A stretch of DNA of 64,000 nt from Bryobacterales bacterium (GTDB lineage Bacteria > Acidobacteriota > Terriglobia > Bryobacterales > Bryobacteraceae), in the NCBI GenBank assembly GCA_020846745.1, contig JADLDI010000047.1, forward strand, positions 1 to 64,000. The letters run 5' to 3'. Made by a program: the position numbers and the translations under genes. The notes beneath the pieces are model-generated. The model had not been told where the DNA came from and did not search any database. It saw nothing but the letters and a program-made list of their open reading frames with translations. Positions 25,144-34,900 of the stretch are shown one piece after another. Position 1 is the first letter of the stretch; the number at the start of each line of letters is the position of its first letter.

Positions 25144-26490
25144 TCAAGTACCGGCGGCGACGGGTAAGTCCCTTTCTCCCTGGTAGCGGCGCACGACACC
25201 GGCAGTCAAAGTTTCGAGTAACTCCGCCGCGCGGACAGGACCCTTGTAGCGGGCGAAAGCCGCCGCCAACCGCTGGGCGTTTTGACGAAACGAGGGATTG
25301 TTCAACACACGCTCCACCGCTGATCGCAGACGGTCCGGTGTACAACCGGAGGCAGGGATGCGCAGCCCAGCGCCCGCCTCGACGACGCGTTGCGCATTCT
25401 CCGGCCGGTCCCACTCCGTGGGTACGATCACCAGAGGTACTCCGGCGCTGAGGGCGGCAAGAACACCGCCGGAGCCGCCCAACGTCACCATCACAGAGGT
25501 TCGCGGCAGTAAATCGCTTTGGGGAATGTAGGATTCAACGCGGACATTCGGCGTCGGCGGCAGGCCCAGTTCGGCCGGGATGCGCTGTTTTCCCGTTGTC
25601 ATCACCACCTCGACGGCAAGGTCTTTCAAAGCGGCAGCGGCCGCCCGCAGCAGGAAGGGCTCAGTTGTGCCAACCGTTGCATCAGTCACGTAGACGAGTG
25701 GCTTGCCGGCCGGGAGCCTCTCGAGCCACTCCGGGGGCGCCGCACTGCGCGGCTTGTCCCATAAGCAGGGCCCTACGTAGTGAACAGACGGCGGCAGGTC
25801 GCGCCGACCGTAGTCATACTCCGGTGTGCTGGGAACAAGATACAGCGGCATCCGGGCAGCATATTCAGTGACGGTGCAGCCGATGGGAGGCAGCCTGAAC
25901 TGAGCGCGTATTGCATTCACCTCGGAACGGAATCGCCCGGACGCCCAGCCGACAACCCGCCTGATGGTGCGCGACTTCAACCGCATGAAGACGGTGCGGG
26001 GACGCGGCGAACCGTTCCCCCAGAACGGAGCGTCTGGTCCAGGCAGAATGCAGGCCGCAAGGATCGACAACACAGCCACGGGAATCTGCCGCGATTCAGC
26101 CAGAACCAGAAAGGGACTCCAGAAGGCCAGATCGCAGACAATCGCATCCGGGCGCCAGTTCGGCAGAATGGTATCGAGGTCCTGGACCTGCTGAGGGACG
26201 GTGTCGAGCAGCCACTCCCGAAATTTCGCCTGGACTCGTTTGGCCGAGCGCATCCTCTGCCAGGCGGAGGGGCTGTAAGGGAACTCGGCCGACGCGAGGG
26301 CGGTAACCCGCGCCTCATCCACATGGTGGAACGCAAAAACCGGGAATCCCTCGCCTTCAATCGTGGCGCGGACTTCGGCGCCGGTGTAAAAGGCGACGTC
26401 ATGGCCACGTGCACGGAGCGCGTGCGCGATGGCAAGCGCAGGATGAACGTGACCTGAGAACGGCCACACGGCAAACAGAAATCTGGCCAC
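25144..26490 (-). CDS. GT1-family glycosyltransferase (YjiC type), paralogue of 23608-24984
   Basis: A 448-residue GT-B enzyme beginning MARFLFAVWPFSGHVHPALAI. The donor block is TLGGSGGVLAALSAGVPLVIV, followed by VPTEWDRPENAQRVVEAGAGLRI, so as in its paralogue the usual His before GG is replaced. The N- and C-terminal halves align throughout with the gene at 23608-24984, which points to a tandem duplication. It starts 3 bp after the stop of the SDR gene at 26494 and is probably co-translated with it. Expected role: glycosylation of the product of the locus; sugar and acceptor unknown. Confidence 0.87.
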   Translation of the reverse strand: MARFLFAVWPFSGHVHPALAIAHALRARGHDVAFYTGAEVRATIEGEGFPVFAFHHVDEARVTALASAEFPYSPSAWQRMRSAKRVQAKFREWLLDTVPQQVQDLDTILPNWRPDAIVCDLAFWSPFLVLAESRQIPVAVLSILAACILPGPDAPFWGNGSPRPRTVFMRLKSRTIRRVVGWASGRFRSEVNAIRAQFRLPPIGCTVTEYAARMPLYLVPSTPEYDYGRRDLPPSVHYVGPCLWDKPRSAAPPEWLERLPAGKPLVYVTDATVGTTEPFLLRAAAAALKDLAVEVVMTTGKQRIPAELGLPPTPNVRVESYIPQSDLLPRTSVMVTLGGSGGVLAALSAGVPLVIVPTEWDRPENAQRVVEAGAGLRIPASGCTPDRLRSAVERVLNNPSFRQNAQRLAAAFARYKGPVRAAELLETLTAGVVRRYQGERDLPVAAGT

Positions 26491-26493
26491 TGC

Positions 26494-27441
26494 TTACACC
26501 GCTCGCGTGCCGGCTACAGAGACGTCCATGATCTGCTCGTGAGGCAACAACCCGACCATTTCGGTACTCACCTCCCACACGTGCCTGGATAGTTCTGCGT
26601 CGTACGATGCCGGAGACGACTTGATCATGCTCTTATCGGAGTTAAAGTACTTTCCGGTTATGGCCGAAACTTCGCCGGAGGATGCGAGATAAACCGGACA
26701 CGCCGCCGCTTCCTCCAATGTGTCGAACTTCCTGGTTCGGTACGCAACGTTCCTTACGATAAACTCCGTTGCCCTGCCAATGAAACCGCCGATCAAACCG
26801 AACCGTTCAGAAATAAACCGTCTAAACAACGCGGTGTCGACGATGCCGGGATGAAGGGTGTTGACCGTGATGCCTGTTCCGTTGAGCCGCCTGGCCAGTT
26901 CGTAGGTAAACAACACGTTGCAGAGCTTGGTCTGGCTGTAGATCCGGAAACCTCGTTTCCAATTGTTCGCGCTGAAAGAGTCGAAGTCCACGGTCTTCGC
27001 GGCCTTGTGCCCCTCTGAAGCGATATTGACGATCCGAGACGGGGCGGAGGTCCGCAGCATGGGAAGGAGCAGTTGGGTCAACAGAAATGGCCCGAGGTGA
27101 TTCAGGGCCAGCGTGCCCTCGATCCCATCAACTGTTTCCCAACGTTTTCCGTAAAGCCCTCCGACGTTGTTGATCAGAACATCGAGGCGGGTGTGCGTGG
27201 CGGTGAATTCGGCGGCGAGTCTGCGCAGGTCCTTCAAAGACGAAAGATCGGCAAGCATCAACTCCACGGCGCCGCTGCCGCTCTGGTTGCGTATGGCTTC
27301 AACTGCAGCTAGCCCACGTGCCTTGTCCCTGCCGACGATGACCGTCGTCATCCCCTGCTTTGCCAGCCCGGTGGCAACCGCCAGCCCGATGCCCCCGGTG
27401 GCGCCCGTGATCAAGACGACTTTACCTTGCCGATTCAGCAT
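26494..27441 (-). CDS. Short-chain dehydrogenase (retinol-dehydrogenase-like)
   Basis: A 315-residue SDR from the ATG at 27441 (MLNRQGKVVLITGATGG); a longer frame from 27486 lies inside the neighbouring gene. It shows TGATGGIG, INNVGG in place of NNAG, the NIASEGH strand with the catalytic Ser, and YSQTK with the catalytic Tyr/Lys, plus HPGIVDT. The spacing and the long region before YSQTK match retinol-dehydrogenase/WWOX-like SDRs, which act on hydrophobic alcohols. It overlaps the preceding SDR by 20 bp. Likely an acyl-chain or lipid alcohol oxidoreductase within the pathway (inferred). Confidence 0.83.
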   Translation of the reverse strand: MLNRQGKVVLITGATGGIGLAVATGLAKQGMTTVIVGRDKARGLAAVEAIRNQSGSGAVELMLADLSSLKDLRRLAAEFTATHTRLDVLINNVGGLYGKRWETVDGIEGTLALNHLGPFLLTQLLLPMLRTSAPSRIVNIASEGHKAAKTVDFDSFSANNWKRGFRIYSQTKLCNVLFTYELARRLNGTGITVNTLHPGIVDTALFRRFISERFGLIGGFIGRATEFIVRNVAYRTRKFDTLEEAAACPVYLASSGEVSAITGKYFNSDKSMIKSSPASYDAELSRHVWEVSTEMVGLLPHEQIMDVSVAGTRAV

Positions 27442-28267
27442 GAGTTTCGTTATCTGGCAGGCGCACTGAAGCGAATGCGTCGACAACTCGGGAATGAAGC
27501 GGCATCAGCAGAGGGGCGTGAAGCCGGTGCAACCACCAAAGCAGACGCGAAGTGAAGGGAAAAACGATAACTGCCTGATTCCGCTCAACACCCTTGAGCA
27601 CCAGTTGAGCAGCCACGGCTGGAGTCAGGAACTTCTTTGCCGAAGTGGAGTCCTGGTCTGGATTCAGCTTGGCCTGAATCACGATCAGTTCTCCACCGGT
27701 GGCGATTAAGCCTGGGCAAACAACACTCACCTTGACGCCCAGCCGCGATGCCTCGGGACGGAGAGATGTTGTCAAGCCCACGACGGCATGCTTGGTCATC
27801 GAGTAGGCCGTGGCAGTGGGCAAATGCACGAGACCGGCGAGAGAAGCGATGTTGACGATATGGCCATACCCCTGGCGCACCATGTGTGCATAAGCGGCGG
27901 CCGTACCGTGGACCACTCCGAGCAGGTTGACACCGATCATCCGGTTCCAAAGCTCGGGAGACATGTCTCTGAACTCGCTCAAAGCCATGATTCCAGCGTT
28001 GTTGAACATGTAGTCGAGACGCCCAAACCGGGCGACAACGCTGTTTACGGCCGCTGTCACACTCTCCTGGTCGGCAACGTCCAGCTTCAGGGCGGACGCG
28101 TGGCCTCCTGCCGCCGAGATTGACGCGGCAACTTGCGTGGCCGAACCTTCATTTATATCGGTGACGACGGTGACGGCTCCGCAGCTTGCCAGTTTTTCGC
28201 ACAATGCCCGGCCCAGGCCCGCTCCCCCTCCGGTGACGAATGCGATTTTGCCTCGGAACATGCTCAT
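27422..28267 (-). CDS. Short-chain dehydrogenase, tandem copy B
   Basis: A 281-residue SDR started at 28267 (MSMFRGKIAFVTGG), with GAGGT about 10 nt upstream; a longer open frame reaches 28345, inside the upstream gene. Motifs are TGGGAGLG, DYMFNNAG, NIASLAGL and YSMTK. The C-terminal extension (VERNQAVIVFPFTSRLLWWLHRLH) is hydrophobic, as in membrane-associated lipid SDRs. It shares the core wording and even the last residues (HAESAR) with the next upstream gene (HAESAG), so the two arose by tandem duplication. Likely acts on an acyl or keto-lipid intermediate (inferred). Confidence 0.85.
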   Translation of the reverse strand: MSMFRGKIAFVTGGGAGLGRALCEKLASCGAVTVVTDINEGSATQVAASISAAGGHASALKLDVADQESVTAAVNSVVARFGRLDYMFNNAGIMALSEFRDMSPELWNRMIGVNLLGVVHGTAAAYAHMVRQGYGHIVNIASLAGLVHLPTATAYSMTKHAVVGLTTSLRPEASRLGVKVSVVCPGLIATGGELIVIQAKLNPDQDSTSAKKFLTPAVAAQLVLKGVERNQAVIVFPFTSRLLWWLHRLHAPLLMPLHSRVVDAFASVRLPDNETHAESAR

Positions 28268-28280
28268 GGCGTGGCCGACC

Positions 28281-29132
28281 TCATCCTGCCGATTCGGCAT
28301 GAGCGTGCTTTTCTTCGGTGCGCGCCGACCGGAGCGTTCTGACAAACCACCTGTCGAGCGGCGCCAGCAACACAGGATGAATGCGGTGAGCCCACCAAAT
28401 CAAGCGGGCGGTAAAAGGGAAAACTATAGCGGATTGGTTTCGCTCGACGCCTCGAAGCACGATTCGAGCGGCCCGATTCGGATCCATCGATTCCGACCGG
28501 CGTGCGTTCGTTTCGAGCGTGTTTCTGTCTGCCTGCACAATCGTTGCCGCCGCGCCGAGGCCGGTGTTCATCGGCCCGGGGCAAACCAGGCTGACCCTTA
28601 TGCCGAGCCGAGCGGCTTCGGGTCGAAGAGAGGTCGACAGGCCTACTACGGCGTGTTTTGTCATGGCGTACGCGGTATAGGTCGGCATACGCACCAACCC
28701 CGACACGGAAGCCACGTTCACGATATGACCGTGACGCTGCCGCACCATGTGACTGTAAGCCGCCGTGGAGCCGTTCAACACACCGAGCATATTGACTCCG
28801 ATAATGCGGCGCCAGTGATCTGCAGCCATGTCTCTGAACTCGCTCAGAATGATGATTCCGGCGTTGTTGAACATGTAGTCGAGGCGCCCATGCTTCGCGA
28901 CTACTCCGTCGACGGCCGCGGCGACACTGGCAGCCTCGGACACATCGAGCTTCAGGGCGCAGGCACGGCCGCCGCTTGAAGAAATAGACTGTGCAACCCG
29001 CATGGCAGCGTCGCCGTCGATGTCCGTTACGACGCAGATGGCGCCTCTTGCCGCCAGTTCCTGACAGAGCGCACGGCCCAGGCCCGATCCACCACCGGTT
29101 ACGAAGGCGACCTTGTCCGCAAAGAAGCTCAT
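28281..29132 (-). CDS. Short-chain dehydrogenase, tandem copy A
   Basis: A 283-residue SDR (MSFFADKVAFVTGG) with TGGGSGLG, YMFNNAGI, NVASVSGL and YAMTK, i.e. the complete Asn-Ser-Tyr-Lys set. Its C-terminus (VERNQSAIVFPFTARLIWWAHRIH, ending HAESAG) matches the adjacent copy at 27422-28267. It overlaps the preceding hydrolase gene by 4 bp (ATGA at 29129-29132). Retaining two nearly equivalent copies suggests two similar reductions on the product or different chain positions; this is inference. Confidence 0.86.
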   Translation of the reverse strand: MSFFADKVAFVTGGGSGLGRALCQELAARGAICVVTDIDGDAAMRVAQSISSSGGRACALKLDVSEAASVAAAVDGVVAKHGRLDYMFNNAGIIILSEFRDMAADHWRRIIGVNMLGVLNGSTAAYSHMVRQRHGHIVNVASVSGLVRMPTYTAYAMTKHAVVGLSTSLRPEAARLGIRVSLVCPGPMNTGLGAAATIVQADRNTLETNARRSESMDPNRAARIVLRGVERNQSAIVFPFTARLIWWAHRIHPVLLAPLDRWFVRTLRSARTEEKHAHAESAG

Positions 29133-30034
29133 GCCAGATCTCTAATCGAACCATCCAGGCCGAGCGATACTTCGCCGTATGGTTCGGACAGTCTCACGCC
29201 GGCGCTGCTCTTGGGTATCTGCGCTTCGCCCAAGAACTCGCGCACATACTGAAGCAGCAACTCGGGACGTTCTACGGGACCGAAGTGTTCACTGTTGGGC
29301 ATCACTCGACAGGTCGAGTTGACGAGATGGTCCCGCAGGTATTCGAAGGTTCCGAAGAAGACGGAATCCTCACCGTACAGCACCAGCGTGTGATGCCGAA
29401 TGTCGTTGATCTTGTCCAGAGTCAAGCCGGCATGGTCGCAGTAATCCCGGGGCGCCGTAGTGGTCTCAAGCAACCTGACCAGCGGCCCGGCACGCCGGGC
29501 CCGGCCCTTCCGAAAGCCAAACAGCATGGGAAGACCAACGCTGGCGCGTACCAGGTACTCCGCGTCGTACCACTTGTCAGGTGGTATTGTTACACCGCCG
29601 AGGGCCAGCTTGTCGCGCCAGTATTTCCAACCGGGCCAGCTTTCGTCCTCGCGCAGTGCGACTAAAGCGGCGATTCCAGGCTCAACGAGGATCAGCCGGT
29701 CCACTCGTTCCGGGTACAGAACAGTAAAGTGCAGCGCGATGTCGGCCCCGAAGCTGTGGCCCATGATGTGGGCTCGCTCGATTCCGATCTGGTCGAGCAG
29801 ACACTTGAGGTCTGTGGCATGGTCCGCGGTGGTGTAGCCGCTCGGAGGCACATCGCTGTAGCCGTGGCCCCGCAAATCGTAGGTGGTAATCCGGTAGTCG
29901 CCCATCAGGGCGGGCACGATCTCAAGGTGCCAGATCGCAAGATTTCCGGTGATACCGTGAATCATCACGATGGGCGGGCCTTCACCAAACTGCTGGTAGT
30001 GAAGCTGAACTCCGTTTGCGAGCGTCTTGGCCAT
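29129..30034 (-). CDS. Alpha/beta hydrolase
   Basis: A 301-residue cytoplasmic alpha/beta hydrolase. HGITGN near residue 26 forms the oxyanion hole, DLRGHGYSD is the canonical turn, GHSFGAD near residue 92 is the nucleophile elbow (Ser), VLYGEDS near residue 218 holds the likely catalytic Asp, and SEHFGP near residue 247 the catalytic His. It has no signal peptide. It follows the phosphodiesterase gene after 9 bp and overlaps the next SDR by 4 bp. Because neither megasynthase has a recognisable thioesterase domain, this enzyme is the best in-operon candidate for releasing the acyl chain, though an esterase role on a later intermediate is equally possible. Confidence 0.85.
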   Translation of the reverse strand: MAKTLANGVQLHYQQFGEGPPIVMIHGITGNLAIWHLEIVPALMGDYRITTYDLRGHGYSDVPPSGYTTADHATDLKCLLDQIGIERAHIMGHSFGADIALHFTVLYPERVDRLILVEPGIAALVALREDESWPGWKYWRDKLALGGVTIPPDKWYDAEYLVRASVGLPMLFGFRKGRARRAGPLVRLLETTTAPRDYCDHAGLTLDKINDIRHHTLVLYGEDSVFFGTFEYLRDHLVNSTCRVMPNSEHFGPVERPELLLQYVREFLGEAQIPKSSAGVRLSEPYGEVSLGLDGSIRDLA

Positions 30035-30043
30035 GCCGTTTTC

Positions 30044-31654
30044 CTACTCCATGTACCCTAAGGCCCGCAGTTGACCCATGATTTCCATATCCAGGTTGTT
30101 ATTGGGAACGGCTTGGGCGGCCAGGGCCAATAACGTCGTGTCCTCTACGGGCGCCTCAAACTGAGGAGGATGCAGGCGAAGATGGCCGGCTTCGAACAAT
30201 TGTTCCGGGATGCGGCCTTCAATCTCCGCTGAGACCGGAAGGCCAAGCGCGTACAAGAGTGTCGGAGCGACGTCGAGAATCGAGAGAGGCGGCAAAGCGA
30301 CGCCTTGCCGGATGCCCCGTCCGGCTGCCACAAACACGCCGTTCGGGCGATGCGCGCCGGTGATCTCGGACCTTGGCTTCACCAGCTCGCCGGATGGCAG
30401 GATGGAAACCAGCCCGCCGTCTCTGAGGCTCAATGTGAGGTCGGGGGCGGAGCTCATGTGAGCTCCCGCGAATGCTTCTTCGCGGGTCCAAATGTGTGTC
30501 ACGGGCGATTGTCCGGTGGCCGGGTCTTTGAAGGCGAGGAGAGCGTCGGCGAGCTCGCGGCGAAAACGCTCATACCGTTCCGGGGCCACTCCCGCGCCGT
30601 CTGCCGTAGCGGGAGTGATATAGATTCCGTTGCTGCTGGGCGTGGGGCAGTATGCGGTGGTATTCTTCCAATCGATCTCGTAGAAGCGCCGGGCCATCGT
30701 GCCCATGCCGAGGGTTTCGGAATGCTTTTGTTCGATGTCGGAGGCCTTGGCCCAGGTGAGATAGCCGTGCTGATGCAACCACGCGTTGAGGTGGAAGACT
30801 TCCACGGTCGGCCCGAAACCGTGATCGGAGGCGATGAACACGCGGGCCTCATCGCCGCTCATTTCGACGATTTCGCCGATAAAGCCGTCGATCGCACGAT
30901 AGTACTCGAGGCACAGTTGCCTGACACGGCTCTCGAATGCGGACGGGGCGTTGGGGAAGAGGCTCGGATCCAGAAACCGCCAGCAAAAATGCTGAAGCTT
31001 GTCGACACCGTCGAACAGAACAGCGGTCAAGTCGGCGGGCTCTTCGCGCATGAGAAACCGGGCAACCTCGAACCACTGGTGTTCTCTGCGAATATGCAGA
31101 GCGATCAGGTTCTCGTAGTCTTCTTCCGAATGACAGCCCTCGAGGGCACGTTCCTCAAGCGCCATATCCATCGCGAGTTCCCGCGGATTGAACCCAGGTA
31201 TTGCAGCGCTGAGACGATCGTATAGAGTCCGGGGATACGACGCCAAGCGAAGGTGCCTCCACGGGACCCAGCCCGGCACGACACTGCCTTCGAATTGACG
31301 CACGGGGAATGTCATTGGGAAATTCAAAACCGTGGAGCGAAGGCCGTGACCCGCCAGCATCGACCAAACCGTCGGACACGCCACATCGCCGCCGTCCAAG
31401 ACGCGCAACTGGCGGCCGCCGGCGCGGAATTCGAATCGGAGGAAATCGAAGATGCCGTGATTACCGGGGTTCCGGCCCGTCATCAATGACGTCCACGCAG
31501 GAGGCGTGAGCGGAGGAATGACTGAATTGAGCTCGCCCCGCGCGCCGGAGCCGACCAAGGCTTTCAGCGACGGCATGACGCCTTCCTCCATCAGCGGATC
31601 GAGAAGGGCGAACGTAGCGCCGTCCAACCCGATCAACACAGCACGCGGCTTCAT
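30044..31654 (-). CDS. Type I phosphodiesterase/nucleotide pyrophosphatase-like protein (alkaline phosphatase superfamily)
   Basis: A 536-residue metal-dependent hydrolase or transferase. LIGLDGATF at 7-15 provides the first metal-binding Asp (D11). IPPLTPPAWTSLMTG at 46-60 contains the candidate nucleophile (T50 or the following Ser/Thr) and is followed by NPGNHGIFDF. A second metal site is marked by FIASDHGFGP near residue 270. The C-terminus ends MGQLRALGYME, a tail typical of the superfamily. It overlaps the ACP gene by 4 bp. In lipid loci such enzymes remove or transfer phosphate or phospho-alcohol groups; here it may process an activated intermediate or a headgroup. The exact reaction is unknown. 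Confidence 0.82.
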   Translation of the reverse strand: MKPRAVLIGLDGATFALLDPLMEEGVMPSLKALVGSGARGELNSVIPPLTPPAWTSLMTGRNPGNHGIFDFLRFEFRAGGRQLRVLDGGDVACPTVWSMLAGHGLRSTVLNFPMTFPVRQFEGSVVPGWVPWRHLRLASYPRTLYDRLSAAIPGFNPRELAMDMALEERALEGCHSEEDYENLIALHIRREHQWFEVARFLMREEPADLTAVLFDGVDKLQHFCWRFLDPSLFPNAPSAFESRVRQLCLEYYRAIDGFIGEIVEMSGDEARVFIASDHGFGPTVEVFHLNAWLHQHGYLTWAKASDIEQKHSETLGMGTMARRFYEIDWKNTTAYCPTPSSNGIYITPATADGAGVAPERYERFRRELADALLAFKDPATGQSPVTHIWTREEAFAGAHMSSAPDLTLSLRDGGLVSILPSGELVKPRSEITGAHRPNGVFVAAGRGIRQGVALPPLSILDVAPTLLYALGLPVSAEIEGRIPEQLFEAGHLRLHPPQFEAPVEDTTLLALAAQAVPNNNLDMEIMGQLRALGYME

Positions 31655-31956
31655 CGGGCGGCTCCAGCCGAAGCAGTGTTCAGGTGGCTATGAATGAAAT
31701 CCACCAACTCGCTGATGCGCAGGTCTCTGATGTCACGTTCGCCGATTTCCGCAAGCAGTTGCGGAAACGGGAAGGGCCGGCCGTAGTGTTCCTGAACAAA
31801 CGACGCAAGAATTACCGCGTCGATCGATTCAAAGCCAAGATCGGCAAACAACAGAGTATCGGGTGTGATCTCGCCGGAGTATTCCCAATCCCGGGCCAAC
31901 TGGTTCAGCAAGCCGAGTACATCGGTCAGAATAACGTCTGGCGTGGCAGTGTTCAT
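31651..31956 (-). CDS. Free-standing acyl carrier protein with an atypical motif
   Basis: A 101-residue ACP-like protein. The four-helix pattern and LGFESIDAV (S44) match the phosphopantetheine attachment site, where most ACPs have LG-x-DS-L/I. The usual Asp before the Ser is replaced by Glu, so recognition by the PPTase may differ. It overlaps the KS-AT-DH-PPTase gene (4 bp, 31953-31956) and the phosphodiesterase gene (4 bp). It may serve the second megasynthase, which has no ACP of its own. Too short to be anything else recognisable. Confidence 0.78.
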   Translation of the reverse strand: MNTATPDVILTDVLGLLNQLARDWEYSGEITPDTLLFADLGFESIDAVILASFVQEHYGRPFPFPQLLAEIGERDIRDLRISELVDFIHSHLNTASAGAAR

Positions 31957-34900
31957 GATGTTCTCTTTTCCAGCACGGCCGTGGCGACGGCAAAATGCGT
32001 ATCTTCCTGCGCGGTATGAATCAGCAGTTCCTCGCCTGGCTCCTGTTTCGCCGCTACGGCAAGCTTTCCTCTCGGCGTTGCGTTGACGACACCTGTGTCC
32101 TTATTGAAGGACAGGATCTCGATGCTGTGCGGACCTTCGACGAGGCCGCGTCCAAGCGCCTTGGACGCCGCTTCCTTGGCGCACCAGAACCGGAGCAGCC
32201 ATTCAGTTCGCTCTTCCGTCGCAACGGAATCAAGCAGGCGCCGTTCAGAGGAAGTCAGCGCGATGGTTTCAAACCCGGGCTTGAGATCGCGGCTTGCCTG
32301 GATGTCGATGCCGACACTTCGGCCGGAACTTCCGTCCCCAACCAGCGCTACGGCGACTCCATTGGAATGCGACACGGAAACCTGCGGAACGTGCTCGATG
32401 TCCCGAATCCATGGTCCGGCAACGACAGGCCTGCCGTGTTCATCCTGGATGATCTCGACGTCGGCCGGCAGCAGGTCGATCCCATAGCGCCTGCGGACAA
32501 AGCTGCGGACAGCGTCCTTGGCCGCGGTGCGTCCGCTCAACCACTCGATCCGGCGATGCTGCGGTCCACGGATTTCGGCGAACTTTTGCCGCTCGCGGCG
32601 GTTCAGGACCAGCGACGCCCAGAGCTCCGGCCAGAAACCGGCGCCGGCATCAAACAGAGGGTCGACACGGCAGCACTCGAAATCCGCTTTCCTTTCGAGC
32701 GAGGCGATGGGCGCGTCCCACCACTCGCTGATCATTGCCTCGCCGGGAGCGACCCAGGCGCGGTGAAATCGTGGAGGCGGATCGAAGCGACGGTCGGCCC
32801 AGCCTTGCAGCCGCATCCAGACGGTTCCGTTCGCGCCGACGATTTCGATGTCCGAGCTCATCGCTTCGCTGCCAGTAAGGTGCAGCTCTACGCGGCAGCG
32901 TAAGAGTTCACCAGCAGCAGGCTTCGATCCAAAGATGCGGACGTTTTCCACTTGATAGGGAAATACGACGAAGCCGCGCTCGAGGTGCTCCGCCGTCCAG
33001 AAGCCCACCAGTTGGCCCGCCGCATCGAGCAGCACCGGATCGGTAACGAATTGCGGATTTGCCGTCGAACGCAGAAGATTGTGCGCCGGCAGACAGCGCA
33101 AGTACGCGATCACGCCATTCTGTCCCGAACGTTCGATACTGGCCACGCCCTGAAAGCACGGACCGTGGAACATCAGCCGGCCATCATACAAGTCCGCCGA
33201 AGCCAGCTGAGATCGTCGCTCAGCTTGCAGGCCTGCGGTTGATGCTGCCTGGGCCGGCGGGTAATGATCGCCGAAAATCATGACGCCTTGCACGATCGGC
33301 GCCGTGCTGCCGGCAAAGCCGACAAGCTTACGGATCTCAACCAACACCTCTGACGAAGACGTACGTCGCGCCGAGATCTGAAGGGTGACCAATGATTCGT
33401 CAACCTGAATCCACTGCCGCGCCTGAATGTCGCGCATGCCCACCAGCATTTGACCCGGCGAAAGCGCGGCGCCCGCCTCAGCCAGCATCTCCATGCTTAT
33501 GGTCAACGGCACCACCATCATCGGCTTCAGCGAAGTATCGGTGATAGAGATCTGGCCCGCGAGTGCATGATCGCGAAGGAAAATATCGTTCTGCTGCGTC
33601 AGTTCGCGGACGGCGGTCAGTTCCTGTTCGGGAACGATGGTTCTTATTTCGCCGAGCAGCGGATAGGCGGCAGGCGACGGAGGAACTTCTGGTGTTGGCT
33701 GCGAGACGTGGGACCGGTTGAGAAACGTCCCCAGTACCTCTTTTTCGACGTCGAGGAACGCTTCCATGTTCTTGAAGTACTGTTGCATCACCTGTGCCGG
33801 CACGCCGCTTCGTACAGAGTGCGCCGCGGTCTGCGGCTGGCGTGCAGGGATGCTCTGGACCTCAGGCGCTGGCGAGGGTGCGGATGCGGATGCGGGTATG
33901 GGAGCGGATGCGGGTATGGGTATAGGTATGGGTACGCTTTGCGGCGCCGCTTTGTGCCCATGCCCGTTTGGCGCCTCGGCGGAAGCGTTTAGAGCCGCTG
34001 CGGCGGGCTTCGGTGGGCGTGTCGATACCTTCAGCGGCGGCAGCGCCAGCGTGAGCTTCATTGTGCCGCGTGCCTGTTTCGCCCGGACGTCAGGAGACGA
34101 GTTGTCAAAATTGACAATCCGTGGGTCGCGGCGCGCGTACAGATAGTCTGTCCGCATGCCGATTCCCTGAGCCGCAAGAATGCCCACCAGGTGGTTGATC
34201 TGAGTAATCCCCGACCTGCGCGGCAGATTGGCGGGCATCGCCAGATGTGGCTTGCCCCGCAGAATGTCGCCGACGAACGCTGTCAGATTGCCTCGGGGTC
34301 CGGCTTCGACGAAGATCCGGACACCGGCCTCGTACATGTTTCGTATCGTTTGGCTGAATAGGACCGGCCCGGCCCAGTGTGCGATATACAGTTTGCGGAT
34401 TTCGTTTGTATCGGCCGGATAAGGCGAGGCAGTGGTGCACGACCAGGTTTCGACCTTCGGAGCGCTAAGAGGAAGATGCGCAAAACATTCGTCCTCCGCG
34501 CGTTCAGCGTACGCCTGAAACATCGGCGTGTGATACGGCCGGTCGAACGGAAGTATCTCGTAGATGATGCCGCGCCGGCGCAGTTGCTCGGTGAGTTCGC
34601 CCGCCGCCTCTTTCGTGCCGGCCACAACCGTTTGGTGCGGGCAGTTGTCCATCGCGAGATGCATCTTGAGGCCAGCCGCTTCCACAATCGATAAGACGCT
34701 AGCCGAATCCGCCGCAACAGCTACCAGCACTGCTCCGGGAACCGTCACCTCCTCTGACAAGCGGCTGTGAGCCCGGTTCCACTCGAGCATTACTTCTCCG
34801 GCCCGCTCATCGTCGAGGGCTATGATGTTCGAGGCGAGCATGGCCGAGTAGTCGCCCGTGCTATGGCCCGCGATGGCATCGGGCTGGATCTTCAACCGCT

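Noticed and set aside
28264-29154. A 296-codon minus-strand frame over an SDR gene
   Set aside because: Same strand but a different frame from the SDR at 28281-29132; its translation is Arg-rich with no motif.
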